Source: Labilibaculum sp.
GTDB taxonomy: Bacteria > Bacteroidota > Bacteroidia > Bacteroidales > Marinifilaceae
Reading direction: 5' to 3'
Length of the DNA stretch: 64,000 bases
Assembly: GCA_016342745.1 (NCBI GenBank)
Contig: JAEINT010000006.1
Span: 1 to 64,000 of the forward strand
Under the pieces are notes generated by a model that did not search any database, was not told the DNA's origin, and saw only the letters and a program-made list of their open reading frames with translations. The translations under genes and the position numbers were made by a program. Below, piece by piece: positions 36,786 through 46,349 of the stretch. How positions within the stretch are numbered: position 1 is the stretch's first letter; every line of letters starts with the position of its first letter.

Positions 36786-37367
36786 TTATAATTGTTTCAA
36801 TGCTAGCTTTATTAAATCCTCTACACTGGCAGATGGATTTGCAGCAAATAATTTATCGATAACTTTGGTTACAGAATTCTTTGCAAAACCCAACATCACT
36901 AAAGCTGATAACGCTTCATCTTTAGTAGTATTGTTCTGTGAGAAAGAAATATCAGCGATATCTGTATCTTTTCCTAGTTTATCCTTTAATTCAATAATTA
37001 ATCTTTGTGCTGATTTAGCACCAATCCCTTTCACACCTTGTAAAGTTTTCACATTACTCGACACAATAGCCGTTTGAATTTCGGAAGGTGTTAAAGAAGA
37101 AAGCATCATTCTTGCAGTGTTAGCGCCAACACCCGAAACGGATATTAAATGACGAAAAACACTTCTTTCGGAGGCATCTATAAAACCAAATAACAAGTGT
37201 GCATCTTCTCGTACAACCTGATGAAGATAAACTTGTGCATTTTTATGCCCAGACAATTTAGAATATGTGTTCAATGAAATATTTAAATAATAACCAATTC
37301 CATTCGTTTCTACAACAACTGAAGTAGGAGTTAAATCAACCAATTCTCCCTTAATGTACTCAAACAT
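36786..37367 (-). CDS. ruvA: Holliday junction helicase subunit RuvA
   Basis: A 193-residue DNA junction-binding protein that loads the RuvB motor. It has the N-terminal OB fold (MFEYIKGELVDLTPTSVVVE in front), two helix-hairpin-helix motifs (VSGVGANTARMMLS and VKGIGAKSAQRLIIELKDK, about 77-130), and the C-terminal RuvB-binding domain (about 145-193). ruvB is not in the window. It is followed by sprA. Confidence 0.95.
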   Translation of the reverse strand: MFEYIKGELVDLTPTSVVVETNGIGYYLNISLNTYSKLSGHKNAQVYLHQVVREDAHLLFGFIDASERSVFRHLISVSGVGANTARMMLSSLTPSEIQTAIVSSNVKTLQGVKGIGAKSAQRLIIELKDKLGKDTDIADISFSQNNTTKDEALSALVMLGFAKNSVTKVIDKLFAANPSASVEDLIKLALKQL

Positions 37368-37407
37368 AAAAAATGATTTGAATTTTCGTTTAGTCCCTTA
37401 AAATATG

Positions 37408-37415
37408 CAAAAATA
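37408..37415 (-). promoter_or_regulatory. -7 element of ruvA-sprA
   Basis: TATTTTTG on the minus strand matches TAnnTTTG and lies about 40 bases before the ruvA ATG, downstream of the pdxA terminator. A -33 element at the usual distance is not seen. Confidence 0.5.
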
Positions 37416-37456
37416 TGCAATTTTTATAATCAATACTTCCCTTTTAACAAAAAAAG

Positions 37457-37485
37457 AAAGAGCGATTTACAACAAACCGCTCTTT
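37457..37485 (-). terminator. Terminator of pdxA
   Basis: On the minus strand, AAAGAGCG pairs with CGCTCTTT around 13 bases, then CTTTTTTT follows. It lies just past the pdxA stop. Confidence 0.85.
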
Positions 37486-37507
37486 ATAGTATTTTGTTAA
37501 CAATTCC

Positions 37508-38563
37508 TTATGAATTTTTAGCTCCTTCTGACACCTTTAAAGGATCTTTATTAATCTCTTCAAAGTTTTCTCTGTTTCTATAAACATCGATAGCCATATA
37601 CAAAGCTTCTTGGAATGATTTTGCCGAAGCTACATTCGTTCCAGCAATAGAATATGCCGTTCCATGAGCCGGAGAGGTTCTAATTCGAGATAAACCTGCT
37701 GTAAAATTCACACCAGAATCAAATGCGAGTGCTTTAAACGGTGCTAATCCCTGATCATGATACATGGCAAGAATAGCATCAAATTTTCGATAGTCCGAAG
37801 TACCAAAAAATCCATCTGCGGGATATGGTCCTAATGCCATAATTCCTTTTTCACGAGCCTCTTCTATTGTAGGAATAATTATATCAATTTCTTCTGTTCC
37901 AATAACTCCTTCATCGCCTGCATGTGGATTCAAACTCAATACGGCAATTCGTGGACGTCTGATACCAAAATCTTTTTTCAAAGAAGTGTTTAAGATATCA
38001 AGCTTGCTCATGATATTCTCTTTAGTAACCACTTCGGCTACTTTCGAGATTGGCACGTGTCCAGCAACAACACCAACTCTTAATTTATCACTAATCAATA
38101 ACATTAATGATTTGCCAGAGTTTAATTTGCTTTCCAAATATTCGGTATGGCCCGGAAATTCAAAATCTTTGGATTGAATGTTCTTTTTATTAATTGGTGC
38201 TGTAATCAACACATCAATTAATCCCTTTTCCAAATCAGCAACAGCTGCTTCTAAAGATTTTAATGCTGATTCTCCAGCACTACGTGTAGATTTACCTAAT
38301 TCTACTTTTATATTCTCATCAACACAATTGATAATATTCGTTCTTTTAGGATGAGCTTCGCTAACTTCCTTAATGTTATTCAAACTAAATCCTTCGATAT
38401 CCAATGCTTTACGATGGTAAGCTGCCACCTTAGGTGAGCCGTAAATAATCGGTGTACAAAGTTCATATATTCTATTGTCCATTAAGGTCTTGATAATAAC
38501 CTCATATCCGATACCATTTATATCGCCATGGGTTATTCCAACTTTTATCTTGCTGTTTTTCAT
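37508..38563 (-). CDS. pdxA: 4-hydroxythreonine-4-phosphate dehydrogenase
   Basis: A 351-residue metal and NAD-dependent enzyme of the DXP-dependent pyridoxal phosphate pathway. Seen are GITHGDINGIGYE at the N-terminus, the metal-ligand block PGHTEYLE near 135, SLNPHAGDEG near 210, and the second metal block YHDQGLAPFK near 275. The frame can be extended by one TTG codon (38566), but the ATG at 38563 is preferred. It appears to be a single-gene unit with its own terminator. Confidence 0.93.
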   Translation of the reverse strand: MKNSKIKVGITHGDINGIGYEVIIKTLMDNRIYELCTPIIYGSPKVAAYHRKALDIEGFSLNNIKEVSEAHPKRTNIINCVDENIKVELGKSTRSAGESALKSLEAAVADLEKGLIDVLITAPINKKNIQSKDFEFPGHTEYLESKLNSGKSLMLLISDKLRVGVVAGHVPISKVAEVVTKENIMSKLDILNTSLKKDFGIRRPRIAVLSLNPHAGDEGVIGTEEIDIIIPTIEEAREKGIMALGPYPADGFFGTSDYRKFDAILAMYHDQGLAPFKALAFDSGVNFTAGLSRIRTSPAHGTAYSIAGTNVASAKSFQEALYMAIDVYRNRENFEEINKDPLKVSEGAKNS

Positions 38564-38817
38564 CAAAAATATTTTTATTAATGGACTAAAAATCCTGATT
38601 TCAACTGTCTAAACCACCCATATTGATAAATGGAAGACAAAAAAAGAATCCTTAGCTATATCGTTAATATCTAATCAAACTCCTTTACACAAAAAGGTAA
38701 ACAATTTGATTCTTAGATTTATATTATAGATATACATCTCTAAAAGAAGTAATATCAAGCTAATCAAATACAAAAATAGAAAGATTCAAGAAAAGAGCAC
38801 TATCTTTTAACTTATTC

Positions 38818-40257
38818 CTATGAGCGATACTGCTTAATAAAATCAAATAGCAGACGAACACCTACACCTGTACCACCCTTACCTCTATAATTATCTGTTG
38901 CTCCAAGGTAAGCTGGACCAGCAATATCTACATGAATCCAAGGATAGTTCGTAAAATGCTCTAAAAATTTCCCTGCTGTGATCGCTCCACCATCACGGCC
39001 ACCTATGTTTTTTAAATCTGCAATATCCGATTTAATCAACTCACCATATTCATCCCAAAATGGAAATTCAACAACTCTTTCGTACACTTTTTCTCCAGAA
39101 TTTTTTAGTTGTTCCATTTGAAATTTGCTTTCCTCATTTCCCATTGCAACAACACCATATTTTCCAATAGCAACAGCTGCTGCACCTGTTAAGGTAGCTA
39201 AGTCAACAACAAATTCTGGTTTATACGACTCAGCATAACTCAACGCATCGGCCAATAGCATTCTACCTTCAGCATCTGTATTTAGTACCTCAACCGTTTT
39301 ACCATTGTACATTTTAACAACATCACCAGGAACATATGCATTTCCTCCAGGGCGATTATCTGTTGCTGGAATTAAACCAATAACATGAACAGGTAATTTG
39401 GCTTTTGAAATTGAGTAAATAGCACCAGCTACCGAAGCAGCACCACCCATGTCCGATTTCATTAAATCCATACTGTCTTTCGTAGGTTTCAAACTTAAAC
39501 CGCCAGTATCGTAAACAACACCTTTCCCAACAAAAACAATTGGTTTTTTATTTATAGCTCCTTCTGGTTTCCATTCTAAAATGGTAAAACTTGGATCATC
39601 AAGACTTCCTTTATTTACGGCTAAAAGCCCACCCATTTTAAGGCTTTCAATTTTTTTTCTGCCAAAAATTTCTACAGAATAACCAGCTTCATCACCCATT
39701 CTTTGAATCTCTTCACTCAATTTTTGTGCTGTAAGATAACTTAATGGTTCATCAACTAGTTCTCTAGCAAACTTCACACCTTCAGTTACTGAAATTAGCT
39801 CCTCAATTTGTCTGTGGCTTACTGAATCACTTCTTAATTCGATGGCTTCGAGACAAAATTTTAATTTCTCCGTATCCGAAAAATATTTAAGAAATTGATA
39901 GTTACTTAAGGAAATACCTTCGAGAAAAGCTAATGTAGCTTCGGCATCATTTAATTGGTCAAGAATAAACAAATTTGAGATTTTACTTTCTTGCACTTTG
40001 CCATGGAGAGAGAAAGCATCCTTTCTCATCGATTCCAAATCCTTAGCTTTATAGGATTCCTTATCAGAAACAAATAAATAGACTTTGTGTGTGTATCTGT
40101 TAAACTCGATTAGTTTAACCTCATTTTTAAGCTGCTCTTGTGCAAAATTTATCTCCTGATCTGATAAAGGAAGATTTTTAAAATTCTTCGTATTGGCTAG
40201 ATAAAGAACGTTTTCGCCCTCTTTTGCTTCTTGATATTTTTCTAATATTATTTTCAT
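38818..40257 (-). CDS. pepA: Leucyl aminopeptidase, M17 family
   Basis: A 479-residue cytoplasmic zinc/manganese aminopeptidase. An N-terminal macro-like domain (about 1-165) is followed by the peptidase domain with the metal and catalytic blocks VGKGVVYDTGGLSLKP, MKSDMGGAASV and the family signature NTDAEGRMLLADAL. The usual FDTGG is YDTGG here, a mild change. No signal peptide is seen. It stands alone, with gaps of more than 150 bases on each side. Confidence 0.93.
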   Translation of the reverse strand: MKIILEKYQEAKEGENVLYLANTKNFKNLPLSDQEINFAQEQLKNEVKLIEFNRYTHKVYLFVSDKESYKAKDLESMRKDAFSLHGKVQESKISNLFILDQLNDAEATLAFLEGISLSNYQFLKYFSDTEKLKFCLEAIELRSDSVSHRQIEELISVTEGVKFARELVDEPLSYLTAQKLSEEIQRMGDEAGYSVEIFGRKKIESLKMGGLLAVNKGSLDDPSFTILEWKPEGAINKKPIVFVGKGVVYDTGGLSLKPTKDSMDLMKSDMGGAASVAGAIYSISKAKLPVHVIGLIPATDNRPGGNAYVPGDVVKMYNGKTVEVLNTDAEGRMLLADALSYAESYKPEFVVDLATLTGAAAVAIGKYGVVAMGNEESKFQMEQLKNSGEKVYERVVEFPFWDEYGELIKSDIADLKNIGGRDGGAITAGKFLEHFTNYPWIHVDIAGPAYLGATDNYRGKGGTGVGVRLLFDFIKQYRS

Positions 40258-40391
40258 CTGTGCAAATGTTAGTTAAAACATACGAACTACAACAAGAATC
40301 TTGAAATAAATCAAGATAACTTTTGTAAAAGTTATAGTCAAGTAAAAATAATAAAATTCTTTACGGAAAGCATTATGTACCAAAAAGTAAA

Positions 40392-40416
40392 AAAGCGCAG
40401 CTTACTGCTGCGCTTT
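40392..40416 (-). terminator. Terminator after the 126-residue gene
   Basis: On the minus strand, AAAGCGCAGC pairs perfectly with GCTGCGCTTT around AGTAA, and a T tract follows. It lies two bases past the stop of the small hypothetical gene and ends the lytic transglycosylase/DUF4837 run. Confidence 0.93.
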
Positions 40417-40418
40417 CT

Positions 40419-40799
40419 CTATAATTTATCCGGATTTTCTTTAAAGTAATTTCGGATTAAAACCTTTTTCAACTCCCTGAGAATTATTAATTCTGTTAGC
40501 AAATCAGATTTAGGCACATCCGGAAACTTTAATTCCGTATTAATAATTTGTTTTTCACTTACATCAATTTGATACAGTAAAAGTACAAGTCGATGATAAT
40601 CACGATCAAGCAAATAAATCAAATGCTCTTTTAATTGTGCAAAAAGTTCAGAATAAGCATAATTTATATCACCCGAAAATTGCACATCCATCCCAAACTG
40701 ATCAAAATCTTTTTCGATTTGAGCTGCAACTTGCCTTATTATTTCTTCTCGATCGCGATAAGGCTCTATGCTTAAATTTTTAAAATCAGGTAAATTCAT
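40419..40799 (-). CDS. Hypothetical protein, small, helical
   Basis: A 126-residue protein with no signal peptide or membrane segment. The pattern suggests an all-helical fold rich in charged and leucine residues (DREEIIRQVAAQIEKDF near the start, LLTELIILRELKKVL near the end). No family was recognised with confidence. The frame extends to a TTG at 40814, which would overlap the upstream gene. The ATG at 40799 (MNLPDFKN) leaves a gap of four bases. It is the last gene after mltD and the DUF4837 lipoprotein gene. Confidence 0.7.
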   Translation of the reverse strand: MNLPDFKNLSIEPYRDREEIIRQVAAQIEKDFDQFGMDVQFSGDINYAYSELFAQLKEHLIYLLDRDYHRLVLLLYQIDVSEKQIINTELKFPDVPKSDLLTELIILRELKKVLIRNYFKENPDKL

Positions 40800-40803
40800 A
40801 TTC

Positions 40804-41802
40804 TTATTTCTCAACTATATTATTGTACGAGTACATAACTGCCTCCAACTCTCTTAACAGTTCTCTTTTGTTATGATTTGGATAGTACACATAAGAATCT
40901 AAACAAACGACTTTATTATTTTTCTTATCAAGGAAAGTAATGTTTAAGAATGGTCCGCCCATAAAGTCATTTTCTACCTTCCATAAACCTCTTGTTTCAG
41001 AAGCATAGTTCCCCATAAATTCAAAATAACGATTTGATATCGGATAACCTTTCTCAGTTGTCATATAGGATCCTTCAAGTGGACCAGGAACAAAGTTCCC
41101 AAGCAAAATATTTCTCTTTTTCACCACAGCATCCTTTGTAAAGGAATCTTCAGAAATGTAGTCGTAAGTGTAAATAAACATCCCTTGACTAGTAGTAGGT
41201 GTTTCTTTACTAATCCAAAGAAAATCACCTTCTTCTTTGTTAATTGTATATCCTGAAGGGAATGTCAAGGTAAAATCGTACTTCGCTTTTAGCTTGTCAA
41301 AAACTTCCTGAACAGTATTTTTTTTGAACACTTTAAGTTTGCGATTTCTTTCTCCTAAATGAAAATAAGCAATGATTTTATTTCTATTTTCAGTTAGCAT
41401 TTTAATCATCTCTTTGTTATTCTTCGCCTCAATCTTCATAAATGATTGCGACTTCGCATACACCGCGTCTTTTACAGATATCTTACTCTCTGTAACTTTT
41501 GACGAAACTCTTATGTCTAGTATACTTCTGTGCGTTTTAAACATGCTTGAAAAAGCATTGTGCGAAAGGTGAAGAATATCAAACAAAGGTTCACTTTGAG
41601 GCAATCCAATCTGCGTATCATTTAATACCGACTTTAAAGAATCACCAACACTTCCTTCATATAAAGCGTCGTTAATTAACACCAAAACTTCACCAGATTT
41701 TCCTGTCACAACAGGTCTTAATCCTTTTGTTGTTTTTTTGCAAGAAGACATGCTTGCAACTACAAACAAACAAAGCGTAACTACTTGAATTATTCTCTTC
41801 AT
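40804..41802 (-). CDS. DUF4837 family lipoprotein
   Basis: A 332-residue lipoprotein of a Bacteroidota family of unknown role. The signal peptide ends in the lipobox region ASMSSCKK, with Cys20 as the lipidated residue. The family block RPVVTGKSGEVLVLI follows directly, and the C-terminal part has GLWKVENDFMGGPF. It is probably anchored in the outer or inner membrane. It is located 28 bases downstream of the lytic transglycosylase gene, and the small gene at 40419 follows closely, which suggests an envelope function for the group. Confidence 0.85.
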   Translation of the reverse strand: MKRIIQVVTLCLFVVASMSSCKKTTKGLRPVVTGKSGEVLVLINDALYEGSVGDSLKSVLNDTQIGLPQSEPLFDILHLSHNAFSSMFKTHRSILDIRVSSKVTESKISVKDAVYAKSQSFMKIEAKNNKEMIKMLTENRNKIIAYFHLGERNRKLKVFKKNTVQEVFDKLKAKYDFTLTFPSGYTINKEEGDFLWISKETPTTSQGMFIYTYDYISEDSFTKDAVVKKRNILLGNFVPGPLEGSYMTTEKGYPISNRYFEFMGNYASETRGLWKVENDFMGGPFLNITFLDKKNNKVVCLDSYVYYPNHNKRELLRELEAVMYSYNNIVEK

Positions 41803-41830
41803 AATATCTATTTTACAGAGACAAATGTTT

Positions 41831-43279
41831 CTATTCGTAACGAATTATTTTCAAAACCATTCCAGGCTCAATTGTCTGGGAATGACTCATGCTATTCAAT
41901 TCTACAAGATCTCCAACAGAATCCACATCAAACTGATTTGCAATAGAATTCAAACTATCACCAGATTGAACCTGATATAATAAAAATTTACTCTTGCGCA
42001 TGGAAGGATCTCTTTCTGGTTTATGTGCTAGGGTATCCGAAGGATAAACCCATATTTTTAATTTTTGGCCAACAAATATATCTGAACTACTCATGCCATT
42101 CCATTCCTTAATATTATTAATGGTGCATCCGTAATTCATTGCAATCTTGTGAAAGTACTCTCCTGATTCCACACTATGAAGAAGGCAAAACTTACCCTTT
42201 GTAGAGGATAAATCCTTTTGTAAATCAAGATATTTCTTTGGAACATCTTTCATTCCATAAATAATTTCTTCCGAATCGATAAAGGCACCTACTTTTTCTA
42301 TTGGTAGAACCAATTTTGCAGGAAGTTCGCACAAAGGAATTACGTCTTTTTTATAAATAGGATTCAATTCACGAACAGCTTCAACAGGAAGACCTAAGAC
42401 TTTTGCCACATGTTGAAAAGTCAATGGCTTACTTACATTCACCTGAGAAATTCTAAAATAAGGATATTCATTTTTTGCCGGTACAATATTGTGCTCAGAA
42501 CTGTAATTCATCACATAATTAACTGCGATAAAAGCAGGCACATAATTTTTTGTCTGATCTGGAAGATATGGAGAAATAGCCCAAAAGTCTGTTTTCCCTC
42601 CTGAACGTTGGATGGCTTCTCTTACAACTCCAGGACCTCCATTATATGCTGCCAAGGCCAATTTCCAATCCCCAAAAATACGATGCAAGTACTGCAAATA
42701 TTTACAAGCTGCTTCGGTTGACTTTTCAGGATCCATACGTTCATCTATATACGATGTAATCCTTAAGTCGAACATTTTACTGGCATTGTACATGAATTGC
42801 CACAAGCCCATTGCTCCAGATCTTGATCTTGCTTTAGGATCTAAGGCTGATTCGATAACCGACAAGTACTTTAACTCTAAGGGAAGTTCATATTTATCCA
42901 GGTATTCTTCGAATAATGGAAAGTATAACTCCGATCGTTCTATTATTTTGGCTGTTTTTTCTCTATGACGAATAGCATACGCATCGATATAACGCCTAAC
43001 AACAGGCTTAAAATCTAATTGTATTGGACTTTCGGAATTCAATCGATCCATTCTTTTCTGATAAATTTCATCAGAGAAAACAGGAATAAAATTAGCATTA
43101 AGGACTGTATTGACAGGATGTTCTTCTTTTAAAATTTCATCCGTAAAATGTAGCAATCGTTGATTTATTTCCTGAACATTATCAGGTTTCTTCTTATGAA
43201 GAATACGAAAAGTAGACTGTGCGGATAGAGGCACAGAAAACATGAAAGAAATAATGAAAAGAAGTAAATTTTTCCTCAT
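41831..43279 (-). CDS. mltD: Lytic transglycosylase with LysM domains (MltD-like)
   Basis: A 482-residue periplasmic murein-cleaving enzyme. A signal peptide is at about 1-20 (LLLFIISFMFSVPLSAQ). The SLT domain (about 110-240) has the catalytic glutamate in SVIESALDPKARSRSGAMG, followed by GLWQFM and AAYNGGPG. LysM-type modules are at about 365-410 and 430-480 (VQSGDSLNSIANQFDV). The frame reaches a TTG at 43291, but the ATG at 43279 (MRKNLLL) starts the signal peptide. It is the first gene of a run with the DUF4837 lipoprotein. Confidence 0.92.
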   Translation of the reverse strand: MRKNLLLFIISFMFSVPLSAQSTFRILHKKKPDNVQEINQRLLHFTDEILKEEHPVNTVLNANFIPVFSDEIYQKRMDRLNSESPIQLDFKPVVRRYIDAYAIRHREKTAKIIERSELYFPLFEEYLDKYELPLELKYLSVIESALDPKARSRSGAMGLWQFMYNASKMFDLRITSYIDERMDPEKSTEAACKYLQYLHRIFGDWKLALAAYNGGPGVVREAIQRSGGKTDFWAISPYLPDQTKNYVPAFIAVNYVMNYSSEHNIVPAKNEYPYFRISQVNVSKPLTFQHVAKVLGLPVEAVRELNPIYKKDVIPLCELPAKLVLPIEKVGAFIDSEEIIYGMKDVPKKYLDLQKDLSSTKGKFCLLHSVESGEYFHKIAMNYGCTINNIKEWNGMSSSDIFVGQKLKIWVYPSDTLAHKPERDPSMRKSKFLLYQVQSGDSLNSIANQFDVDSVGDLVELNSMSHSQTIEPGMVLKIIRYE

Positions 43280-43455
43280 AGATGTAAGCAATTAATTGCT
43301 CCTAAATTTCGTAAAATAATCTGAATTCATTGTAAATTCTTCAACCAAAATAACATAAAAAAAGCATTTTATTGCAAATGTTATGGTCAAAATGAATCTA
43401 AATAACTAAAAAGTTAGTTTTCAACTAATTATTTTCCCAAATCATGAGATATAAA

Positions 43456-43482
43456 AAAAGGTAGGAGAGCCTCCTACCTTTT
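43456..43482 (-). terminator. Terminator of tatA
   Basis: On the minus strand, AAAAGGTAGGAG pairs perfectly with CTCCTACCTTTT around three bases, and a T tract follows. It is 7 bases past the tatA stop. Confidence 0.93.
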
Positions 43483-43489
43483 CAATTAA

Positions 43490-43687
43490 CTATTTATCAG
43501 TTGATTTTTTATCTTTATTCTCCTTGTCATCATCTTGATCGGTAGCTTTTTTAAATTCCTTCATTCCTTGCCCCAATCCCTTCATCAACTCTGGAATTTT
43601 TTTACCTCCAAAAAGTAATACAATTACAAATACAATAATAACGATTTGCCAAGGTCCTATCATACCGGCTAAAACAAAAAGGTTCAT
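43490..43687 (-). CDS. tatA: Sec-independent translocase subunit TatA/TatE
   Basis: A 65-residue twin-arginine translocase pore subunit. It has one membrane segment at about 8-26 ([19 protein letters not shown]), the conserved hinge [14 protein letters not shown], an amphipathic helix, and a charged Lys/Asp-rich tail. TatB and TatC are not in the window. It follows rseP by 59 bases in the same direction and ends at a strong terminator. Confidence 0.94.
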   Translation of the reverse strand: MNLFVLAGMIGPWQIVIIVFVIVLLFGGKKIPELMKGLGQGMKEFKKATDQDDDKENKDKKSTDK

Positions 43688-43746
43688 ATCTATTGATTTT
43701 TATTGATTTACAACACTAAGTTAATAATTTTTTAAGCTAATCTCTA

Positions 43747-45099
43747 TTACATATTAGAAATCCATTTCCACAAATCATTACCATTTGCAAAAATTAAAAG
43801 ACCAAACAACAATACCATACCAGTTATTTGCGCATATTCCATGAACTTATCTCCTGGTTTTCTTCCTGTAATAATCTCGTACATTAAGAACATTACATGC
43901 CCACCATCTAATGCTGGAATAGGAAGTATGTTCATTATCGCTAAAATTATCGATAGGAAAGCTGTAAGATTCCAGAATGCTTGCCAATTCCAAACCCCTG
44001 GGAAAATACTCGCAATAGTACCAAATCCACCAATGGATTTATATGCTTTTGTTTCCGATGAGAAAATCAGTTTAAACTGCTTCAAATAAGAACCCAACTT
44101 ATCAATTCCTTTGTTAAAGCCTGCAGGAATTGACTCCGCGAATGTATATTTTAAAGTAGCATATTCAAATACACCAGCTTCCATCGCAGGATAAAAACCA
44201 TACTTACCATCTTCTCCAATCGTAAGGTTTAGCACAACTTCTTTTCCAGCACGATCTATTATCGCGACTACACTCTTACCCTTATTGGCAGCTGAAAAAT
44301 CTTGAAATTGATCGTAATACTCAAATCGAATAGAATCAATAGATACAATCTTATCTCCTTCTAAAAGACCAGCAATTTTTGCTGGAGAATCCTTTGCAAC
44401 TTTACCAATCGAGATAGCGCTGTATGGATAACGTATATCCAAAACAGGACTTAAGGAAAAACCTTTACTACTTCTCGCAAGCAAATCAGCAATAAATGTT
44501 GAAGGTATATCAACACTTAATTGCTTGTTATTTCTTAAGAATTGAATTGATTGTGGATCGTTCAGCAAAATATCAGGAACAATTTGACTGAATCGTTCAA
44601 CTTTTTGATTGTCTAAAGCAATAATTTTATCACCATCTTGCAAACCAATACTCTCAGCTAAAGAGTCACATACAACACCATATCTTACATTTTCGGCAGG
44701 CAAATATTGTTCTCCCCATGTATATAGCACCGCAATATAAATTACAAATGCTAGTATGAAATTAACCATAACTCCACCAACCATAATTAACAAACGCTGG
44801 TATGCAGGCTTTGATCTAAACTCATGTGGCTCAGGCGGCAATTTCATTTGCTCCTTATCCATAGACTCATCAATCATACCAGATATTTTCACGTAACCAC
44901 CTAAAGGCAGCCATCCAATACCATATTCCGTATCTCCTTTTTTGAATTTAAACAATGAAAATCCAGCATCGAAAAACATATAAAACTTCTCTACTCTAGC
45001 TCTAAATAATTTTGCAAAAGCAAAATGACCCAACTCATGCAACACAACCAATATGGACAAACTCAATAAAAATTGCCCTATTTTAACAATTACTTCCAT
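43747..45099 (-). CDS. rseP: Site-2 protease RseP
   Basis: A 450-residue inner membrane metalloprotease that cuts within membrane segments, for example of anti-sigma factors. The zinc motif HELGH is at 21-25, and the LDGGH motif in LPIPALDGGHVM is near 393-404. Two PDZ domains lie in between (about 125-290, the second with KVAKDSPAKIAGLLEGDKI). Membrane segments are at the N-terminus, at about 105-125, 375-395 and 425-445. It lies 79 bases downstream of dxr, a frequent neighbour in Bacteroidota and other bacteria. Confidence 0.95.
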   Translation of the reverse strand: MEVIVKIGQFLLSLSILVVLHELGHFAFAKLFRARVEKFYMFFDAGFSLFKFKKGDTEYGIGWLPLGGYVKISGMIDESMDKEQMKLPPEPHEFRSKPAYQRLLIMVGGVMVNFILAFVIYIAVLYTWGEQYLPAENVRYGVVCDSLAESIGLQDGDKIIALDNQKVERFSQIVPDILLNDPQSIQFLRNNKQLSVDIPSTFIADLLARSSKGFSLSPVLDIRYPYSAISIGKVAKDSPAKIAGLLEGDKIVSIDSIRFEYYDQFQDFSAANKGKSVVAIIDRAGKEVVLNLTIGEDGKYGFYPAMEAGVFEYATLKYTFAESIPAGFNKGIDKLGSYLKQFKLIFSSETKAYKSIGGFGTIASIFPGVWNWQAFWNLTAFLSIILAIMNILPIPALDGGHVMFLMYEIITGRKPGDKFMEYAQITGMVLLFGLLIFANGNDLWKWISNM

Positions 45100-45178
45100 T
45101 CAATTTCTTAATTAATTTTTAACTCCATACTGAAATTTAAATTCAGTATTTTAGCGGATGCCTAATATAGGTATTTTT

Positions 45179-46327
45179 TTACAACATTGATAAGGCTAAT
45201 TTCCTAGTCTCTGTGTCCGTTACCACATAATCCTCATAACTAGGCTTACTAATAAATCCTAATTGATCCATGCATTTTTCAATTACGTCACTCATTTGTA
45301 AAAACCCAACCTCATCTTTCAGAAAAGCCTCAACCATTACTTCATTGGCAGCATTTATAATACAAGGCATATTTCCACCTTTTTCCATTGCCTGGAAAGC
45401 CAAATCTAAATTTTTAAAATTCTTATAATCGGCTGGTTCAAAACTTAAGTTTGGATAATCTAAGAAATTAAATCTTGGAAAATCCGTTTTGAATCTTTTA
45501 GGATAGGTAAGAGCAAACTGAATGGGCAACTTCATATCTGGCAAACCCATTTGAGCTTTCATGGAACCATCTTCGAATTGAACTATTGAGTGAACAATAG
45601 ATTGAGGATGTACAATAACATCAACTTGAGCTGGTTTTAAATCAAACAACCATTTTGCCTCAATCGCCTCAAAACCTTTATTCATCATACTAGCTGAATC
45701 GATCGTGATTTTAGCTCCCATATCCCAATTAGGATGCTTCAAAGCTTGTTTTGAAGTTACAGTTTCTAAAAACTTCTTGTCCTTTCCTCGGAATGGACCG
45801 CCCGATGCAGTCAGGTAAATTTTCTCTATCGAATTATCAAACTCTCCAGACAAACATTGAAAAATTGCAGAATGCTCCGAATCTACTGGATAAATATTTA
45901 CACCATTTTCCAATGCTAATTTTTGAATAATTTCACCAGCAACTACAAGAGTCTCTTTATTAGCCAGCGCTATATTTTTCTTAGCCTCAATTGCTTTTAT
46001 TGTTGGCAAAAGTCCTGAATACCCAACCATAGCAGTTACAACGACATCTATCGAAGCCATTTGCACCACTTGTGCAATTGCATCAATTCCTGCGTAAACC
46101 TTTATTGGCTCCTCTTTTAAAGCTTCTGTTAACTGCTCATACTTGTCTTCACAGGCAATAACGACAACATCTGGTTTAAATTTCTTAGCTTGTTGAACCA
46201 ACAATTCAACATTATTGTTTGCTGTAAGTACGTCTACAATAAATTCTTCTGGATTTGCCTCTACAACTTCTAAGGTTTGAGTTCCTATGGAACCTGTTGA
46301 TCCCAAAATGGCAATATGTTTACTCAT
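45179..46327 (-). CDS. dxr: 1-deoxy-D-xylulose 5-phosphate reductoisomerase
   Basis: A 382-residue NADPH enzyme that makes MEP in the non-mevalonate isoprenoid pathway. Seen are the NADPH-binding ILGSTGSIGTQTLEV (about 5-19), ALANKETLVVAGE near 120, PVDSEHSAIFQCL near 147-159, TASGGPFRG near 178-186 and KITIDSASMMNKG near 208. The frame begins with an extra TTG codon at 46330, but the ATG at 46327 is preferred. It starts 22 bases after the M23 peptidase gene. Confidence 0.95.
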   Translation of the reverse strand: MSKHIAILGSTGSIGTQTLEVVEANPEEFIVDVLTANNNVELLVQQAKKFKPDVVVIACEDKYEQLTEALKEEPIKVYAGIDAIAQVVQMASIDVVVTAMVGYSGLLPTIKAIEAKKNIALANKETLVVAGEIIQKLALENGVNIYPVDSEHSAIFQCLSGEFDNSIEKIYLTASGGPFRGKDKKFLETVTSKQALKHPNWDMGAKITIDSASMMNKGFEAIEAKWLFDLKPAQVDVIVHPQSIVHSIVQFEDGSMKAQMGLPDMKLPIQFALTYPKRFKTDFPRFNFLDYPNLSFEPADYKNFKNLDLAFQAMEKGGNMPCIINAANEVMVEAFLKDEVGFLQMSDVIEKCMDQLGFISKPSYEDYVVTDTETRKLALSML

Positions 46328-46349
46328 CAATAAATCGAGTTTTGTTTGT

